From: Platanthera guangdongensis | Taxonomy: Eukaryota > Streptophyta > Magnoliopsida > Asparagales > Orchidaceae | Length of the DNA: 64,000 nt | Assembly (NCBI GenBank): GCA_039583875.1 | Contig: CM077163.1 | Coordinates: 232,182,646 to 232,246,645, forward strand | Direction of reading: 5' to 3' | In this document: positions 32,985 to 44,124 of the stretch, in pieces | Numbering within the stretch: position 1 is the first letter of the stretch | Layout: every line of letters starts with the position of its first letter | Translations under genes and position numbers: made by a program | The notes under the pieces: generated by a model | Databases searched by the model: none | The model's input: the letters and a program-made list of their open reading frames with translations, nothing else | What the model was told of the DNA's origin: nothing

Positions 32985-34800
32985 TCGTTGATATACAGTA
33001 AGAATTATTGAGGTGTCACCTCTACCAATTTATTTTTGTTTCTCTTCCTCTAATTTTTCAAATTTTGGCCTATCTTAAGTCAATTCATAGACACAAGTTG
33101 GCACAAAGCCTTGTTCCTAACTTCCATTTTTCCTGCAGTAATCACTCGGCTTGCAATGCACGTTTCTAGTCTAGATAGAAATGTCATGCGCTATAATACA
33201 ATTGTTAATTTTAAACCTTCCCTGAAATAAGCGGCTTGTTGCTCCTTCATTCCATTTAGGCAGGTGCATTAATTCGATAATGCACTCCATTGAAGTGTGC
33301 CTACTTCAAGCACAACATTTGTAGTAATGTTGCTTGTAATAGTCATGTAGAAGAGTGCTTTGAATATCCTTACATATTGATGAACTCGGGTGAGTTAATC
33401 CATGTAGTTTTGAATAGTGAGATTATCATAGAAGATTGAAATGTTAACCCCTAACTTTGAGTTGCCTATCTTTGCAGGAAGATAGGTCCCTAAGACTGTA
33501 AACTATTGATCAACTGTAGGAATTATTGGGATGAGTGAATGCTTTTAAAATTTATTTTTCACTGCTTTCTCAAATGACAGTTTCTTGGTGCTTTATTCAA
33601 CATCCTTCACTTAGTTTGTTCCACTAACTCCGATTTCCCTAGAGTCATGTTACTTGACTCGCATATTTCCTGCAACAGTCACGATGCAAGATTCCAATTG
33701 TTGTCACTGAATTGATCACCATATCAATTCATTTCGAAATAAGAGATTAGTTTCCCCTTCGTATCATGTCGTACAGGCAAATGTAAGAACTTGGTAGTGC
33801 ACTCTATCACATTACGAGATTCATGAGCACATCGTCGACATTGAAGAAATATGTATTGCTCATAGTCTCGGGTAGGAAACGCACTTTGAACTTATTTTGC
33901 ATTCTCTCCAATGTGATGATGTGTTACAATCGTATTATCATTGTTCTTGCGCCCTATCCCACCATGTTGTGGATTCATATGTTAGTTGACAAACAACTAA
34001 CATTACTTGTCTGTCAGGGAGAATCTCCGTACAACTGAAAAATAGATATATTTTTGAAGAGTCAATCCATGAAGTTTTCAATATCAAGGCCTCGATAGAA
34101 TATAATATTGGAATGTTTACACTCAGTTTGAAGTCATCACTTTGTAGAAAGATATTTGTCTATAAATGTTGAATGTTGATCTAACATAACAATTATTGAA
34201 ATGAGTGGTGAACTCTACCCGTTTCTTTTTCATTGCTCTCTATTGACTTATAGTCTCTTGCTGCTTCACTCGTAACCCTTCTCTAGTTTCCACCGAATCT
34301 AGCTGCCTGATTTTCATTTTCCTACAACAATCACTTTGCCTACGGTGAGTGATTTTTAGCTTCCCTCGAGATAAAGATACATTGCACTCTGATTTCATCA
34401 TTGATCATTATGATCCCTAATCACAGATTCAGTTCAGTCAAAAAATAAGAGACTTGTTGCCCGTTTATCTCATCTATTCAATCAGGTGCAAGAACACACC
34501 AGTGTACACCATTACATTGTGAGCACCCTAAGCACTTTGTTAGATATTGTATATTTTGATCGTACTCATCATGCGGGAAACAACTTCTTTTGCATTCTCT
34601 CCATTGCGAGAATGCATCATTTTTTGTATCATCGGTACTATTTTTGCAAAATATCCAATTATGATGTGGCTCATATTTTTTTAGTCGACAGACAACTAGA
34701 TTTAATCATATGTCAGCAAGTTTTTCCGTAAAAAATGAAAAATCTATAAACATTTGAGAGTTATTCCATGAAGTCTTATATATCGAGGTCATTAGGGAAG
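32985..34800 (+). repeat. Diverged long-period triplication (about 520-660 bp)
   Basis: Three successive blocks begin near 32985, 33505 and 34167 with an AA.AATTATTG..ATGAG-type start. They continue with T-rich sequence, CCTGCA.CA.TCAC, an AATAAG.G.TTGTTGCC-type block, CAGGTGCAAGAACA, GCACTC.A..ACATT, and end in CCATGAAGT.TT and GATTGGAATGT. The first block lacks about 130 bp present in the others. No coding potential is apparent. Confidence 0.6.
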
Positions 34801-35459
34801 ATTGGAATGTCTGCTTTCATTTTAAAGTTGTCAACTCTGCCAAAAGATACCTCCTCACACTGCCAAAAGATACCTCCCCACAATTATCACATTGACGTAT
34901 GTAATTATCGTCAAACAGATCTCCATTGCCATGGAAACCATTCCTCCATTAGCCTACATGGTAATTACCTCCATCGAACCTCATGCTATGTAAATCTCCT
35001 ATCACCATAGTTCACTCTCATGTTGGGTAGTCCTCCTATCATCGTAGTAATCCTCACCTCGGTCTCACCTTGCAAAAATGTCAACATCCTCTTTAGTTGA
35101 ACTAAACGAATATATGTGAGGGTGAGACCTTCATGGTTAGTGCTCTTTCACCGCCTATTGACCCTTACGTAGGACATCACAAACTAAATTTGCATGAGAC
35201 GCCATTTCAAGATCCGAAATTGGATGCCACAAATATTTCTAAAAAAATTTAGCCCTCCCCATTAGTTGGGCGCAAATATTCAAGTTTCAAATAGATGTCT
35301 CAATATGGAGAACCGTTGCAAGGAGACATGCAACTCCTTGGTTTTCATGAAGGCATTGCCATCCCCAACATTGGTTCTCCTCATGCCTCAAGGTTCAAAC
35401 GCATTGTAAGTTTTAATATCACCCGACATGGTTAGAAACTGAAAATTAGGGCAAAGGGG
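34801..35459. other. Intergenic DNA
   Basis: It contains a small 24-bp tandem duplication near 34840 (CTGCCAAAAGATACCTCC twice). There is no gene. Confidence 0.4.
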
Positions 35460-36085
35460 TACGCAGGATCGTATTCCCCTCCAAATACATTAATTTTCAA
35501 GGCAATAAAAGCATGACTCCAAACCTATGTCACCTCCCTGCATATATAGGAGGCCTGATACAAAGGGAAAAAACAGCCCCTTAAAAGGAAAACACCGCAT
35601 AATAGGAAATAATGAAAATAAAGAAGTAATAAGGTCGTCCATCATGTCCTCAAGCCGCACCCGTCTTGTGTACACCCGTGCATAACGCATGTCGATGATG
35701 GGTGACGTCCTGCATCAATGGGTCTTTTGCACTCGTATCAATACCCACGGATTCCACAACGACCTTGTCCTCAAGATCGAAATCCGGAAACTATGTCTTG
35801 ATTTTCTCTACCAGGTTTCAAGTGGCCTTCTCAACTGGTTGATGCTTCCATTGAATGAGAACTTGTCGCATTGGGCGTCCTTGAATATCTTTGTCTGTGT
35901 CCTCAAAATCACACCTGGCTCGTACCGAGGGGTTGAATCAACCGATAACTCGTCCGGTAATGTAGCCTGGAGGGGATGATCCTCCAATGTCTTCTTCAGC
36001 TGGGATACATGGAAAGCGGAGTGAACACGGTTGTCGGTGGGTACATCGACAATAAAATTTCTCAAATGCTTCAAGACATGCCGAG
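35460..36085 (-). mobile_element. 3' end of a Ty3/Gypsy chromovirus
   Basis: The minus strand reads the C-terminal end of integrase and then an LTR-like region (about 35460-35740) ending CTCGTATCA on the plus strand, like the LTR at 19910. The element is truncated upstream at about 36085. Confidence 0.75.
35770..36074 (-). pseudogene. Chromovirus integrase C-terminus with chromodomain remnant
   Basis: The frame begins near VHSAFHVSQLKKTLEDHP, the conserved VHPVFHVSQLK block that ends integrase in chromoviruses, and continues through TLPDELSVDS and EPGVILRTQT. After a frameshift the minus strand reads LIQWKHQPVEKATW and FPDFDLEDKVV, the chromodomain core and the FDLEDK tail. A chromodomain would guide integration to marked chromatin. 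The frame breaks and missing upstream domains make this inactive. Confidence 0.82.
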
Positions 36086-37638
36086 TTCAAAAAATTCTTG
36101 TCCGTTTGAAAAAGGGTGGACCGATTTTGTGAAAGAATGAATCAATAAATCTAAAACTATAGATACTGAATCTTAGTGAATAGAATAGTCGTCATGAGAT
36201 TTTTAGAATAATCATTTCATATGTAGAAATACGTCCAATGTATGAAATGAAGGGTGCATCAATTACTCCTCCTATTATCTTAATTTTCATACTCATAAGT
36301 CCAAAGCAACATTGTAATAGGAACCATCCAATCTATTATAACCGCAATCTTGGTAAGATTTGGTTCGGCTTTTGCACTTTAGCTACTTCCCACTAGTCTT
36401 TCCACCTGTCTATCCTTCCAAAATTACACTTTCTTCTTTCCTTAAACTAACAGGTTTGGTTGAGTAGCCCTGATGTGAGTCAACTGACAACATAACCAAA
36501 TCATGGACATGTGGAAAAGGTCATGAAATATAAAAAGTCAACTCACTAAGAGACCAGCAGGATATTCTTGTCAAACAAAGAATAGTTGAAAAGTAACTCA
36601 GTGGCACTTATCCATGAAATTCTCACATATACCTCCTTAAGTGTCTAAGCATCCATTTCAATTACTAGAGTCGTGAATAAGAATTTCCGTGTACAAAAGC
36701 TAACAGCGCATGCAGCCCTTCGATAAAGTGAATGGAGAAGAACAATCATGGCATCAGTAAGCGCATCTGGGTTCCCACTTCTTTTTCAACAGAAACACAT
36801 CTGAAGATTTGATCAAATAGCATGAATAGAAGTAAAGGGGATCCTCAATCTTCCCCGATTTGGCTGGAATGATTCAGAACTAAAAACAAGCAATTCCTTC
36901 TTTATTGTTGAATGAGGAAATAAAAGTCGTACATCCACCGAATATATGCATTTAAAATTGATAACGATAGCTGCTTTCAATTATTCCATTCATGCTTTTA
37001 CTGGCCACCCTAAACGCCTAATTTAATACTTTAATGAAGCAATTAGCGACCAAATCTCACATTCATCTTTCTAATATGAATCGTAATGAAAACAGGTCGG
37101 AAAACAATGAGGAAGAAGGGACTAACTATCGCGGCTAGTCTGGCGAAAAGTCTTGTAATCCCCAGCCCTAGCACCACGGGACGAGCCAGATTCCGACATG
37201 GCTTCCTCTCTTCTGTAGACGTTGCAAAGCCGGTTGGAAGTGGATTAATCGCGTTTTATTCGAGGAGATGAATAAGAGAGACGACCGAGGATTCCGGGAG
37301 GTCTTCTCGTGTGCGGCTGTGGAAGAAATGGAGGAAAGGGGGTCATCTCGTGTGCCAACCACTTCGCCATGGCGAGCGCGAATAAAGTGGGAAGGTGCAG
37401 GGATCGGAGAAGATGTCTGTGGTTACACGCGCACGACAATTGCTTCCCGAAAGATTTTAGTGGCAATCATTTAAATATATTTTTTATGCCGATCACTATT
37501 TAAAAATATGAAAGACTGAAAGATCTAAATAAAATAATAAATACATTTGACATTTGGAATGAAATCTATACTATCTATATTTAAATAGAGACATGATCCT
37601 ACTTTTTCATCTTAACTTATGTTGAACTAGTAATGATC
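36086..37638. other. Intergenic DNA
   Basis: AT-rich, with a short GC-richer stretch at 37090-37450 that has open frames on both strands but no recognisable domain. Confidence 0.4.
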
Positions 37639-37861
37639 TAGGGTTTATTTGTTTGGACGTTTTGCAGCTCCGTTTTGGGCAAATGCCGCCGGAAAGAGGG
37701 TAAACAAATGAACACTCGGTGGGGTTTGCTCTGTTTCCACCCTCACCTTGAGAAACGCCCCTAAAACCTCCATTTGGAGCAGCCGCCTCCCCCCTCCGGT
37801 TCGAACTCTTCGTTTCCACCCGCCGGATCGATCCGGCACCGCCGAACCAAATGGAGCCCTA
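37639..37861. mobile_element. Possible MITE
   Basis: The two ends form an imperfect inverted repeat: CTAGGGTTTATTTGTTTGG on the left and CTAGGGCTCCATTTGGTTCGG read inward from the right. The GGCTCCATTTGGTT end is common in plant hAT-type MITEs. I could not see an 8-bp target duplication. Confidence 0.35.
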
Positions 37862-38193
37862 GTATCCAAAGATGTTATTATCTAGTAAGTTGAAACAATG
37901 GACTAATGTTTTTTTTAATTTTGATTGTTGATACATTTAGTTAATAATTATTAAAAAGTGACGAAATATTTCCAACAAAATTTTTTAATTTTAATTTATT
38001 GTGTCCGGGTTTAGCAAAAATCTTAGTTCCGCCACTGGAAGCGAGGGCAATGAACTGCTACTCGTTACAATTATTAGAGAGAGAAAGAGTAGTGGGTTCG
38101 GAGGGTGATAGTTCACCTCTCACAAAACTAATTCTTTTTCTTGTTACAATAGGGAGCTTCACACTTTGAATGTTTTTGATACTTTGAATGCTT

Positions 38194-38398
38194 TAAGTTC
38201 TGTTTGGCGCAGCTTATCACAGCTTAAAAACTCTGGTGAGGTTGGACAAAAAGTCATTGTCATAGAATATATGTTTGGTATGACAAATGTTACAAAAAAA
38301 CTAGTTTGAGGTATAGGATTTCGGTATGACAGTGACATTTTTTGTCCAACCTCATCGGAGCAAATAAGTCGCACAAAACGCAACCTTAGAGTCTTTAA
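38194..38398. mobile_element. MITE-like inverted repeat
   Basis: The ends are imperfect inverted repeats (AAGTTCTGTTTGGCGC at left, AAGGTTGCGTTTTGTGCG from the right). There is also an internal inverted pair GTGAGGTTGGACAAAAA.GTCA / TGACATTTTTTGTCCAACCTCA. The whole 205 bp could fold into one long hairpin, and no coding sequence is present. Confidence 0.6.
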
Positions 38399-38559
38399 CT
38401 GTCGTCTGTAAGCGGGAGCAGCTTATTTGGCTTATCCTGGTTTTGGCGGCTTGGAAGCTTAGGTGGCGCGTTCTGCGGGCCTTATCTTTTGCGACTTGTC
38501 TCCTGTTGGATTTAAAGGAGTCTGGAGCGTTGGTCTCGTCTGCTACTGGTATGCATGTT

Positions 38560-38960
38560 CCTGAATTGAGAGCGTTGAGTGGTTATAAAAATCTTGAGGG
38601 CGAAGTGCACGGCGGCGCACTTGGAGCGGTGTGCGTAACGGGGAGCGCGCATAAGGAGCAATGTGCGTACAACGAGATGTGTGCACATAGGAAGAGAGAC
38701 GTGTGCAGGGGGAACGCGCACAAGGAGGAACGTGCGCACCTTGGAGGAAAGACGTGCGCAAAGGGGGAATGTGCGCAAGGAGGAACGTGTGCATGGGGGA
38801 ATGTTCACAATTAGGAGGAGAGACACATGTAAGGGAGAGCGCGCGCAAGGGAGAACGTGCGCACAGAGAGACATGCGCACTTAGGAGGAGAGACGTGCGC
38901 AAGGGGGAGCACGCGCAAGGAGAAACGTGCACACTTAGGAGGAGGGGAGAATGAGAAATC
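38560..38960 (+). repeat. Degenerate purine-rich minisatellite
   Basis: Repeats of the type GGAGGAGAGACGTGCGCAAG with ACGTGCGCACTTA ends occur at about 54-70 bp spacing. Open frames on both strands reflect only the repeat. Confidence 0.75.
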
Positions 38961-39149
38961 GTAATAGAAATGAGTGAGGAGAGAAAATCTGTATGAGGAA
39001 TTCCTGGTGGAGAAAAGGTTAAAATGATAGAGGATACAGGCTTATTTATAGATTCTGAGTGGGGCGCTATGGTAATTTCTCTCCATAACTACCGGCTGGA
39101 CGAATAGAATCGTCTGAAATGGGGCACACTGATTACCGCTTTTATTAAA

Positions 39150-39770
39150 ATGACTAAACTTCCCCCGGGCGGAAAAATAACTGCCAAAGGAGACAACAAG
39201 CACCCCTCCCGCGAGGGGAGGGGCGGTCCAGCGGCACCGACAATAGAAGGATGCCGACAGCCAGGTCGAGGCAGCCCTGGCCAGAGCAGGATGGCCCTGC
39301 CCTGCCCATAGGAGGGCCGACAAGGGGTGGGCGGCCACGTTGTCGCCCGCCCTTTAGCGAAAAATTGGCTGCCCATGTCGGGCGGTCGGAGGGCTGCCCA
39401 ACCTGGGCGGCCTTCCTCGCGACACTGGGGATAGTGAGGGGGTAGGTGACTGTGTTACTGCTTACCCCTGGCGGGAAATTGGCTGCCCAGGTCAAGGTCT
39501 AAAGGGTCGGCCATCATGGGCGGCCTTTCCCACTTCGCGGGAACCGGCAAGGAGCGGGTGGTCATGATGTCGCTCACCCTTGATGGAGAAATGGACGACC
39601 AGGTCGGGCGGCCGGAGGGCCGCCCGTCCTTGGCGACCTTCCTCTGGGCGTTGGAGCCGACAAGGGGCAGGTGGCCATGTTGTCGCCCGCCCTTGGCGCA
39701 TAATTGGTCGCCCCTTCCGGGTGTGGCGGCTGATGTCGCACGACCTTGGGGCCCTGTGGTGGAATAGGGT
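39150..39770 (+). repeat. GC-rich degenerate repeats
   Basis: The motifs GGCGGCCACGTTGTCGCC, AAATTGGCTGCCCA.GTC and GGCGGCCTTCC recur two to three times at roughly 180-240 bp spacing. This may be an LTR or untranslated part of a decayed Tat-type element together with the next features. Confidence 0.55.
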
Positions 39771-39985
39771 ACGTCGGTCGGCGAGGGGTTGGTTGAGCCA
39801 TACGGCCAAGAAAGCGGTGGTAGTTATCACGATGGTTATGCCACTAGTGGGGTTGACTAGTCAACCTCTCCTTCTCCAACAAAGGGGTGTGCTCTTTGGA
39901 CCCACGGTTCGACCGGACTAGTTAAAGGGAACCTCATCATATGCCCCCAAATTTTTAGAGGTCATTTTCAAAGAAAACGAGTCAC

Positions 39986-40315
39986 GAACAAACAAACAAA
40001 CGTTCTTCGTTACCTCCACTCGAATGAACTCAGGTTCTCTTGAGGCACGAACAAACAAAGTTTATTCGCCACCTCTACTCGAATGAACCACGGTCCTCCT
40101 GATGTGCAAACGAACAATGGTTCTTCGCCACCTCCACCCGGACGGACCCAGGTCCTCCTAAGGCGCGAACAAACAACGATTCTTCACCACCTCCACCTGG
40201 ACAGACCCCGACCCTCCTAAGGCGCAAACAAACAAAGGTCTTTAGCCACCTCCACCAGAACAATCTCTGATTCTCCTAAGGTGCAAACGAATAAATATTC
40301 TCCACCATCTCCGCT
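39986..40315 (+). repeat. 55-63 bp tandem array, about six units
   Basis: GAACAAAC-type starts at about 39986, 40049, 40112, 40167, 40226 and 40285 are each followed by TTCTTCGCCACCTCCAC and CCAGGTCCTCCTAAGGCGC variants. Confidence 0.85.
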
Positions 40316-40699
40316 CAAAGCGCGAGCGAACCCGGGCTCATCATCTCCAAAATTTAAGTGGTATACAACTCTCCCCCAAAAGAACGAGTAAACAAACAAC
40401 ACTCGAGCAAAACACTACTCTGTCGAAAGCTCAACCAAAACGCAATTGATCCAAAAGTCAAAAAGGGTCTTCACTCAAATAAAAGGTTCCCCACGGACCA
40501 CATCATAATGAAAATCAAAAACATGTAATGACACAAAAACACGCCTATAAAATGAAAGCTGGTAAATCAGAACAAACATGGGAAGAAGAGGTCCATAAGA
40601 TCATCCCTCCGCGACAGCATCAACATCGTCATCTGAGGCATCCTCCACGCCTAGTGCATCGCGCTCAGGAAACCTCCAAGCAGCTCAAAACCCTTTGTA

Positions 40700-42300
40700 G
40701 AAACATAAGCATTATGTGACATAACACTCATCCTCCACGAGTGGGTCAACCTTCATCGCCATCATCTCAAAGCGCACCTCCTCCGCAATGTGAGACCGTG
40801 TTACCTCAAAGTCATGAGAGGCACTGTACTCGGCCGCCATAGTTGTCTGCAGGGCCTCGACCTCATCCCGCTCTGAAATCAGTCGAGCATTCTCTTTCTT
40901 CAACTACTTAACCTCTGCCACATGTTGGTACATCACAGCGTCGGCCAGCTCGATGCAACAGACCGACTACATAAGAGTCACCTCGGCGGAGACCAACCTC
41001 TCGCGAAGAGCCGTGATCTCAGTGCTAGTAGCAATCAACTTCACCCGAAGAGTCTAAACCTCAGCCTGGGAAGAGGATGACTGAGACTCCGCATTGACCA
41101 GCCAATAAATAACTTCCTTCTTCCTTCGGGACTCCATCAGCGAGTCCTCGGATGTGGACAGTTTCATCCACAGAAAGAGAAAATCATCCTTTGTGGTTAT
41201 GTAGGTACCGTTCTACGAGAGTGTGATGTCGCGGGCTTCATCTAACTACAAATACGGAAAACAAATTATTATAACGTATAGCACAAGGCAAAAGAGGAAA
41301 AATACTGGGGGCAACAAACATACCTCCCAGATAAGTGCTTAACAAGCGGAGCATTCCCGCTCCTTCCCCCTCCCCATCACCCACATTGGCTCGGGGATCG
41401 CTCGAGAAGTCGACACAGTTGCAGGAAGCTTTGGGACATCCTCAGTCTCCGCAGACGGCAGATTAGCAACCAGGTTGTCCAGACAATCGTCGGCAATATC
41501 AATAACGATCTCGGGGCAGTAGAGGATGACCCGTCTCCTCTCTGCCGCTATGAAAAGTCCAACTTCCTCTTCTTTCCACGCTCCAGCTGCGCGACACAAA
41601 TCAACTCCACGTCCGTTGAAAGGCCTGCGAGAACTAGCCGCTTCTCGACGACAAATGCACTGAGCTTGTGTCGAATAACATTCAACTTGTGCGGATCCTC
41701 AAAACCCAGTAATAGAGTAAAGTCATACTCCTTCCCTGTAAGGAGAAAACATCGGTCAGGAGGATCTTGCCAAGTCTCGGGAAGCTTCCACAGATTTTTG
41801 ACAAACCCAAATAGCATCTCATCGTACGATGATCGGTCTTGTCTTCAAACGACAGTCATCTCTTATTGCTCTTCATCGCAACCAGTCGTTAGAGCCAAGG
41901 TAGACTTCGCACAACTCGCGGAAGAGTCGAGCCAACATCTGGGAGCCGTACTCCCGAAAATAGCAAAATAGCCCCAAGATCCTCATCAACCACACAAGAG
42001 AAAACTGCATCATCGGAATGTCACAAAACCAAATTACTGTGCCCGCCTCTTCTGTGGGGGGAATCTGAAATCCCGCCTTTAGACACCCCTTCGTAATCGC
42101 TAAATGGCCTGGAAGAGGGCGCTGAACGCGCTGAAGTGGAAAATGGATCACAATCCCCATGTCCGTCAAAATGTTGAAACGCTTCCTCCAACTACCCACA
42201 CGGGCATGGTTAAAAGTCGACGGAAGGCGGATCGATCACTGTGGAGCACCGTCTTTCGACACCTGCAAAGAAGATGAGCATTAGCATTAAAACAAGCAAA
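40700..42300 (-). pseudogene. Decayed antisense-type retrotransposon gene (PF04195-like)
   Basis: Minus-strand frames from 42199 down to 40712 resemble the plant putative gypsy type transposon protein. An N-terminal region (PLPGHLAITKGCLKAGFQIP, MLARLFRELCEVYLGSNDW) is followed by KNLWKLPETWQDPPDRCFLL. An acidic/basic middle and a C-terminal coiled-coil stretch (KKENARLISERDEVEALQTT) complete the order. Several stops and frameshifts break it. An intron-like segment with GTATGTTTG donor and TTGTAG acceptor lies about 41324-41248. It follows a tandem array on its left, the same arrangement as in the 42401-56686 element, so it is probably the remnant of another Tat-type element. Confidence 0.55.
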
Positions 42301-42316
42301 GGAAAGAATCCTGCAC

Positions 42317-42400
42317 TGTACAACCCCGTATTCGCGAAGAGAGTGTCCCAAATCAGGCATGAGACTTGGTGCACATTTTTAAGTTTTTTTGGAGTTCTGT
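42317..42400 (+). repeat. Left part of a Tat solo LTR split by the nested element
   Basis: It starts TGTACAACCCCGTATTCGCG and resembles 28589-28680. It stops at the insertion point and resumes at 56687. Confidence 0.88.
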
Positions 42401-43088
42401 TGTACAACCCCATATTCGCTGAGCCAGTCCAGGAGGCACAATGATCAACGGTTGGGTTAGCCGAAGTGTTCCCGCCATAAGGAAAATCTCGGCCGAAGAA
42501 GGCGAGAACGATTGCGCCGGATCGTCGAACGGGGAATAGTAGGCCAAGATCGTCGTGCGCGACCTGCGCGGGAGCGCTTGCGCCCGAACCAAGCTCCTAT
42601 CTCAAAGAGTTCTCGCATAAGCCAGGCGAGAACGTTCGCGCCACGCCCTGGGCCGAAAGGTCTCGGCACCAGCTCTCGCCGAGTGGGGCCCAGGGTCTTT
42701 GGAAGAATGTCCTAATTGCCCTCAGGAGAAATTACTTCAGTACCCTCAGAAAAACAGCGGGATTTGGCTATTGGCAGATCAACCAGGGGCTTTTCAGTAA
42801 ATTCAGGACATCAAAATGCTATAAATAGACCCATAAGGGCTCCTTAGAAAGCAAGCTATCATTGTCTCCGGAATTCTAGTGCTTTCTGAGGAGCTCCTAG
42901 CCCAGTTTTGGCTTTGGAGGGGAAGCTCTCAGAGATCTTCCGGGTGTGAGGTGGGACCTCCCTGCTGAGGCTTTTGGGTCAGTCTTAGGTCCTTAGAATC
43001 CAGTCAAGGGGTGAGACTTGAGAGAAGTAGGTTTTGGCTGCACCCCTTTTTCTTCGAACTTCAGTTGGGGTCAAATTTGGCTTCAACA
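42401..43088 (+). repeat. 5' LTR of the full-length Tat element
   Basis: It starts TGTACAACCCCATATTCGC and ends TTGGCTTCAACA. It has the same length as the 3' LTR. The last roughly 518 bp match the 3' LTR except for one base. Confidence 0.95.
42819..42828 (+). promoter_or_regulatory. TATA box of the 5' LTR
   Basis: CTATAAATAG lies in the middle of the LTR, as expected for the U3/R promoter. The same box is found in the other LTRs of the family. Confidence 0.75.
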
Positions 43089-43092
43089 GTTC

Positions 43093-43110
43093 TGGTGCGG
43101 TGAGCGTGGA
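43093..43110 (+). other. Primer binding site
   Basis: TGGTGCGGTGAGCGTGGA is identical over 18 bases to the deleted relative at 29656. Confidence 0.8.
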
Positions 43111-43146
43111 AGGCAGCCGATTCAAGAAAGCCTTAAGTTTTGTCCC

Positions 43147-44124
43147 ATGACTGGAGGTGAAGGTAAAGGGTCAGGTTCTGGAGGATCCCCCACCCGGGGA
43201 GAGGAAGCAACAAAGAGGATGCTGGATGAGTTCAGGCGAGAGGTTCTGCAGACGATCAGCTTGGCCTTCTCGGCGAGAGGCGAGTGGGCCACCCCTCAGG
43301 TCCCGATAGAAGAGGTTCCGCTCTTAGGCGAGAACGCTCCAGGGCAGCGCCCAGGAAAGGAGGTCCCGGGCGAGGCTGGCGAGAGAGATATGGCGGCGCG
43401 GGAGCTATTCCCAGGCCAGAGCCAGCGCCCGGGCAAGGAGGCATTGACAGAGCCAGGCGAGAAGGAGGCGGCGGTGCGGGAACTCTTCCCAGGGCACGGT
43501 CTCGCAGATCGGGCGAGCCACCCGAGGCCGCGAGACGTGCCTTCTCGCCAGGCAGGAGGCGAGAGCCCATTTAGCGAGCTCATCATCTCGGCTCCGGTAC
43601 CGGAGGGGTTCCGGGAGCCCGACATGTCCTACTACTCAGGGAAGGATGACCCGGTGCAACACGTGCAGTGGTTCGAAGACGTTGTGTCAATAAGACAGAT
43701 GACGGATGCCTTCAAGTGTCGCCTCTTTGCGATCACGCTGAAGGAGAAGGCAAGGGACTGGTTTCACCAGTTGCCAGCAAGGTCAATCTACTGTTTTGAA
43801 GATCTGCGGAGAAGTTTTCTGTTGAGGTTCTCAACCTCAAAGAAGCGGAAGAAGGAAGTGGAGTGTCTGTTTGCGGTGAGGCAGAGGCCGGACGAGACGT
43901 TGGGTCACTATGTCGACCGGTTCCAGGAGGAGATCCTTTTGGTCCAGGAGGTCCCAGGGTACGCGCTGATGCTGGCCTTCACCCTGGGGCTGAGACCGGG
44001 ATTTTTTAGCATGGAGTTGAAGAGGATGCCCCCCTCTCCTTTGAGGAGCTCATGGAGAGGGCGGCAAAGGAGATTGATTTCGAGAGAGCGAACCCAGCAT
44101 TCGCCAGGAAGTTGGCCAAGCTAG
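43147..44124 (+). CDS. Tat gag, N-terminal and capsid part
   Basis: Gag forms the virus-like particle. I place the start at ATG 43147 (MTGGEGKGSGSGG), 59 bases after the LTR and at the same relative place as in the relative at 29708, rather than the upstream in-frame Met at 43018, which lies in the LTR. The N-terminal 140 residues are low-complexity. The capsid core at about residues 150-290 shows PEGFREPDMSYYSGKDDP, QWFEDVVSIRQMTDAFKCRL, EKARDWFHQLPARSIYCFED and QRPDETLGHYVDRFQEEILL. Near 44013 homology moves to the next frame, where LSFEELMERAAKEIDFERAN continues. In the relative these two parts are in one frame, so I infer a one-base loss here. Residues after about 290 in this frame are out of frame. 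Confidence 0.88.
   Translation: MTGGEGKGSGSGGSPTRGEEATKRMLDEFRREVLQTISLAFSARGEWATPQVPIEEVPLLGENAPGQRPGKEVPGEAGERDMAARELFPGQSQRPGKEALTEPGEKEAAVRELFPGHGLADRASHPRPRDVPSRQAGGESPFSELIISAPVPEGFREPDMSYYSGKDDPVQHVQWFEDVVSIRQMTDAFKCRLFAITLKEKARDWFHQLPARSIYCFEDLRRSFLLRFSTSKKRKKEVECLFAVRQRPDETLGHYVDRFQEEILLVQEVPGYALMLAFTLGLRPGFFSMELKRMPPSPLRSSWRGRQRRLISRERTQHSPGSWPS

Noticed and set aside
42317..42400. 3' LTR of an element whose antisense gene is at 40700-42300
   Set aside because: The conserved polypurine tract AAAAGAGCGGGGATTG is absent before 42317, and TGCAC/TACAC flanks fit a solo LTR better, though not decisively.
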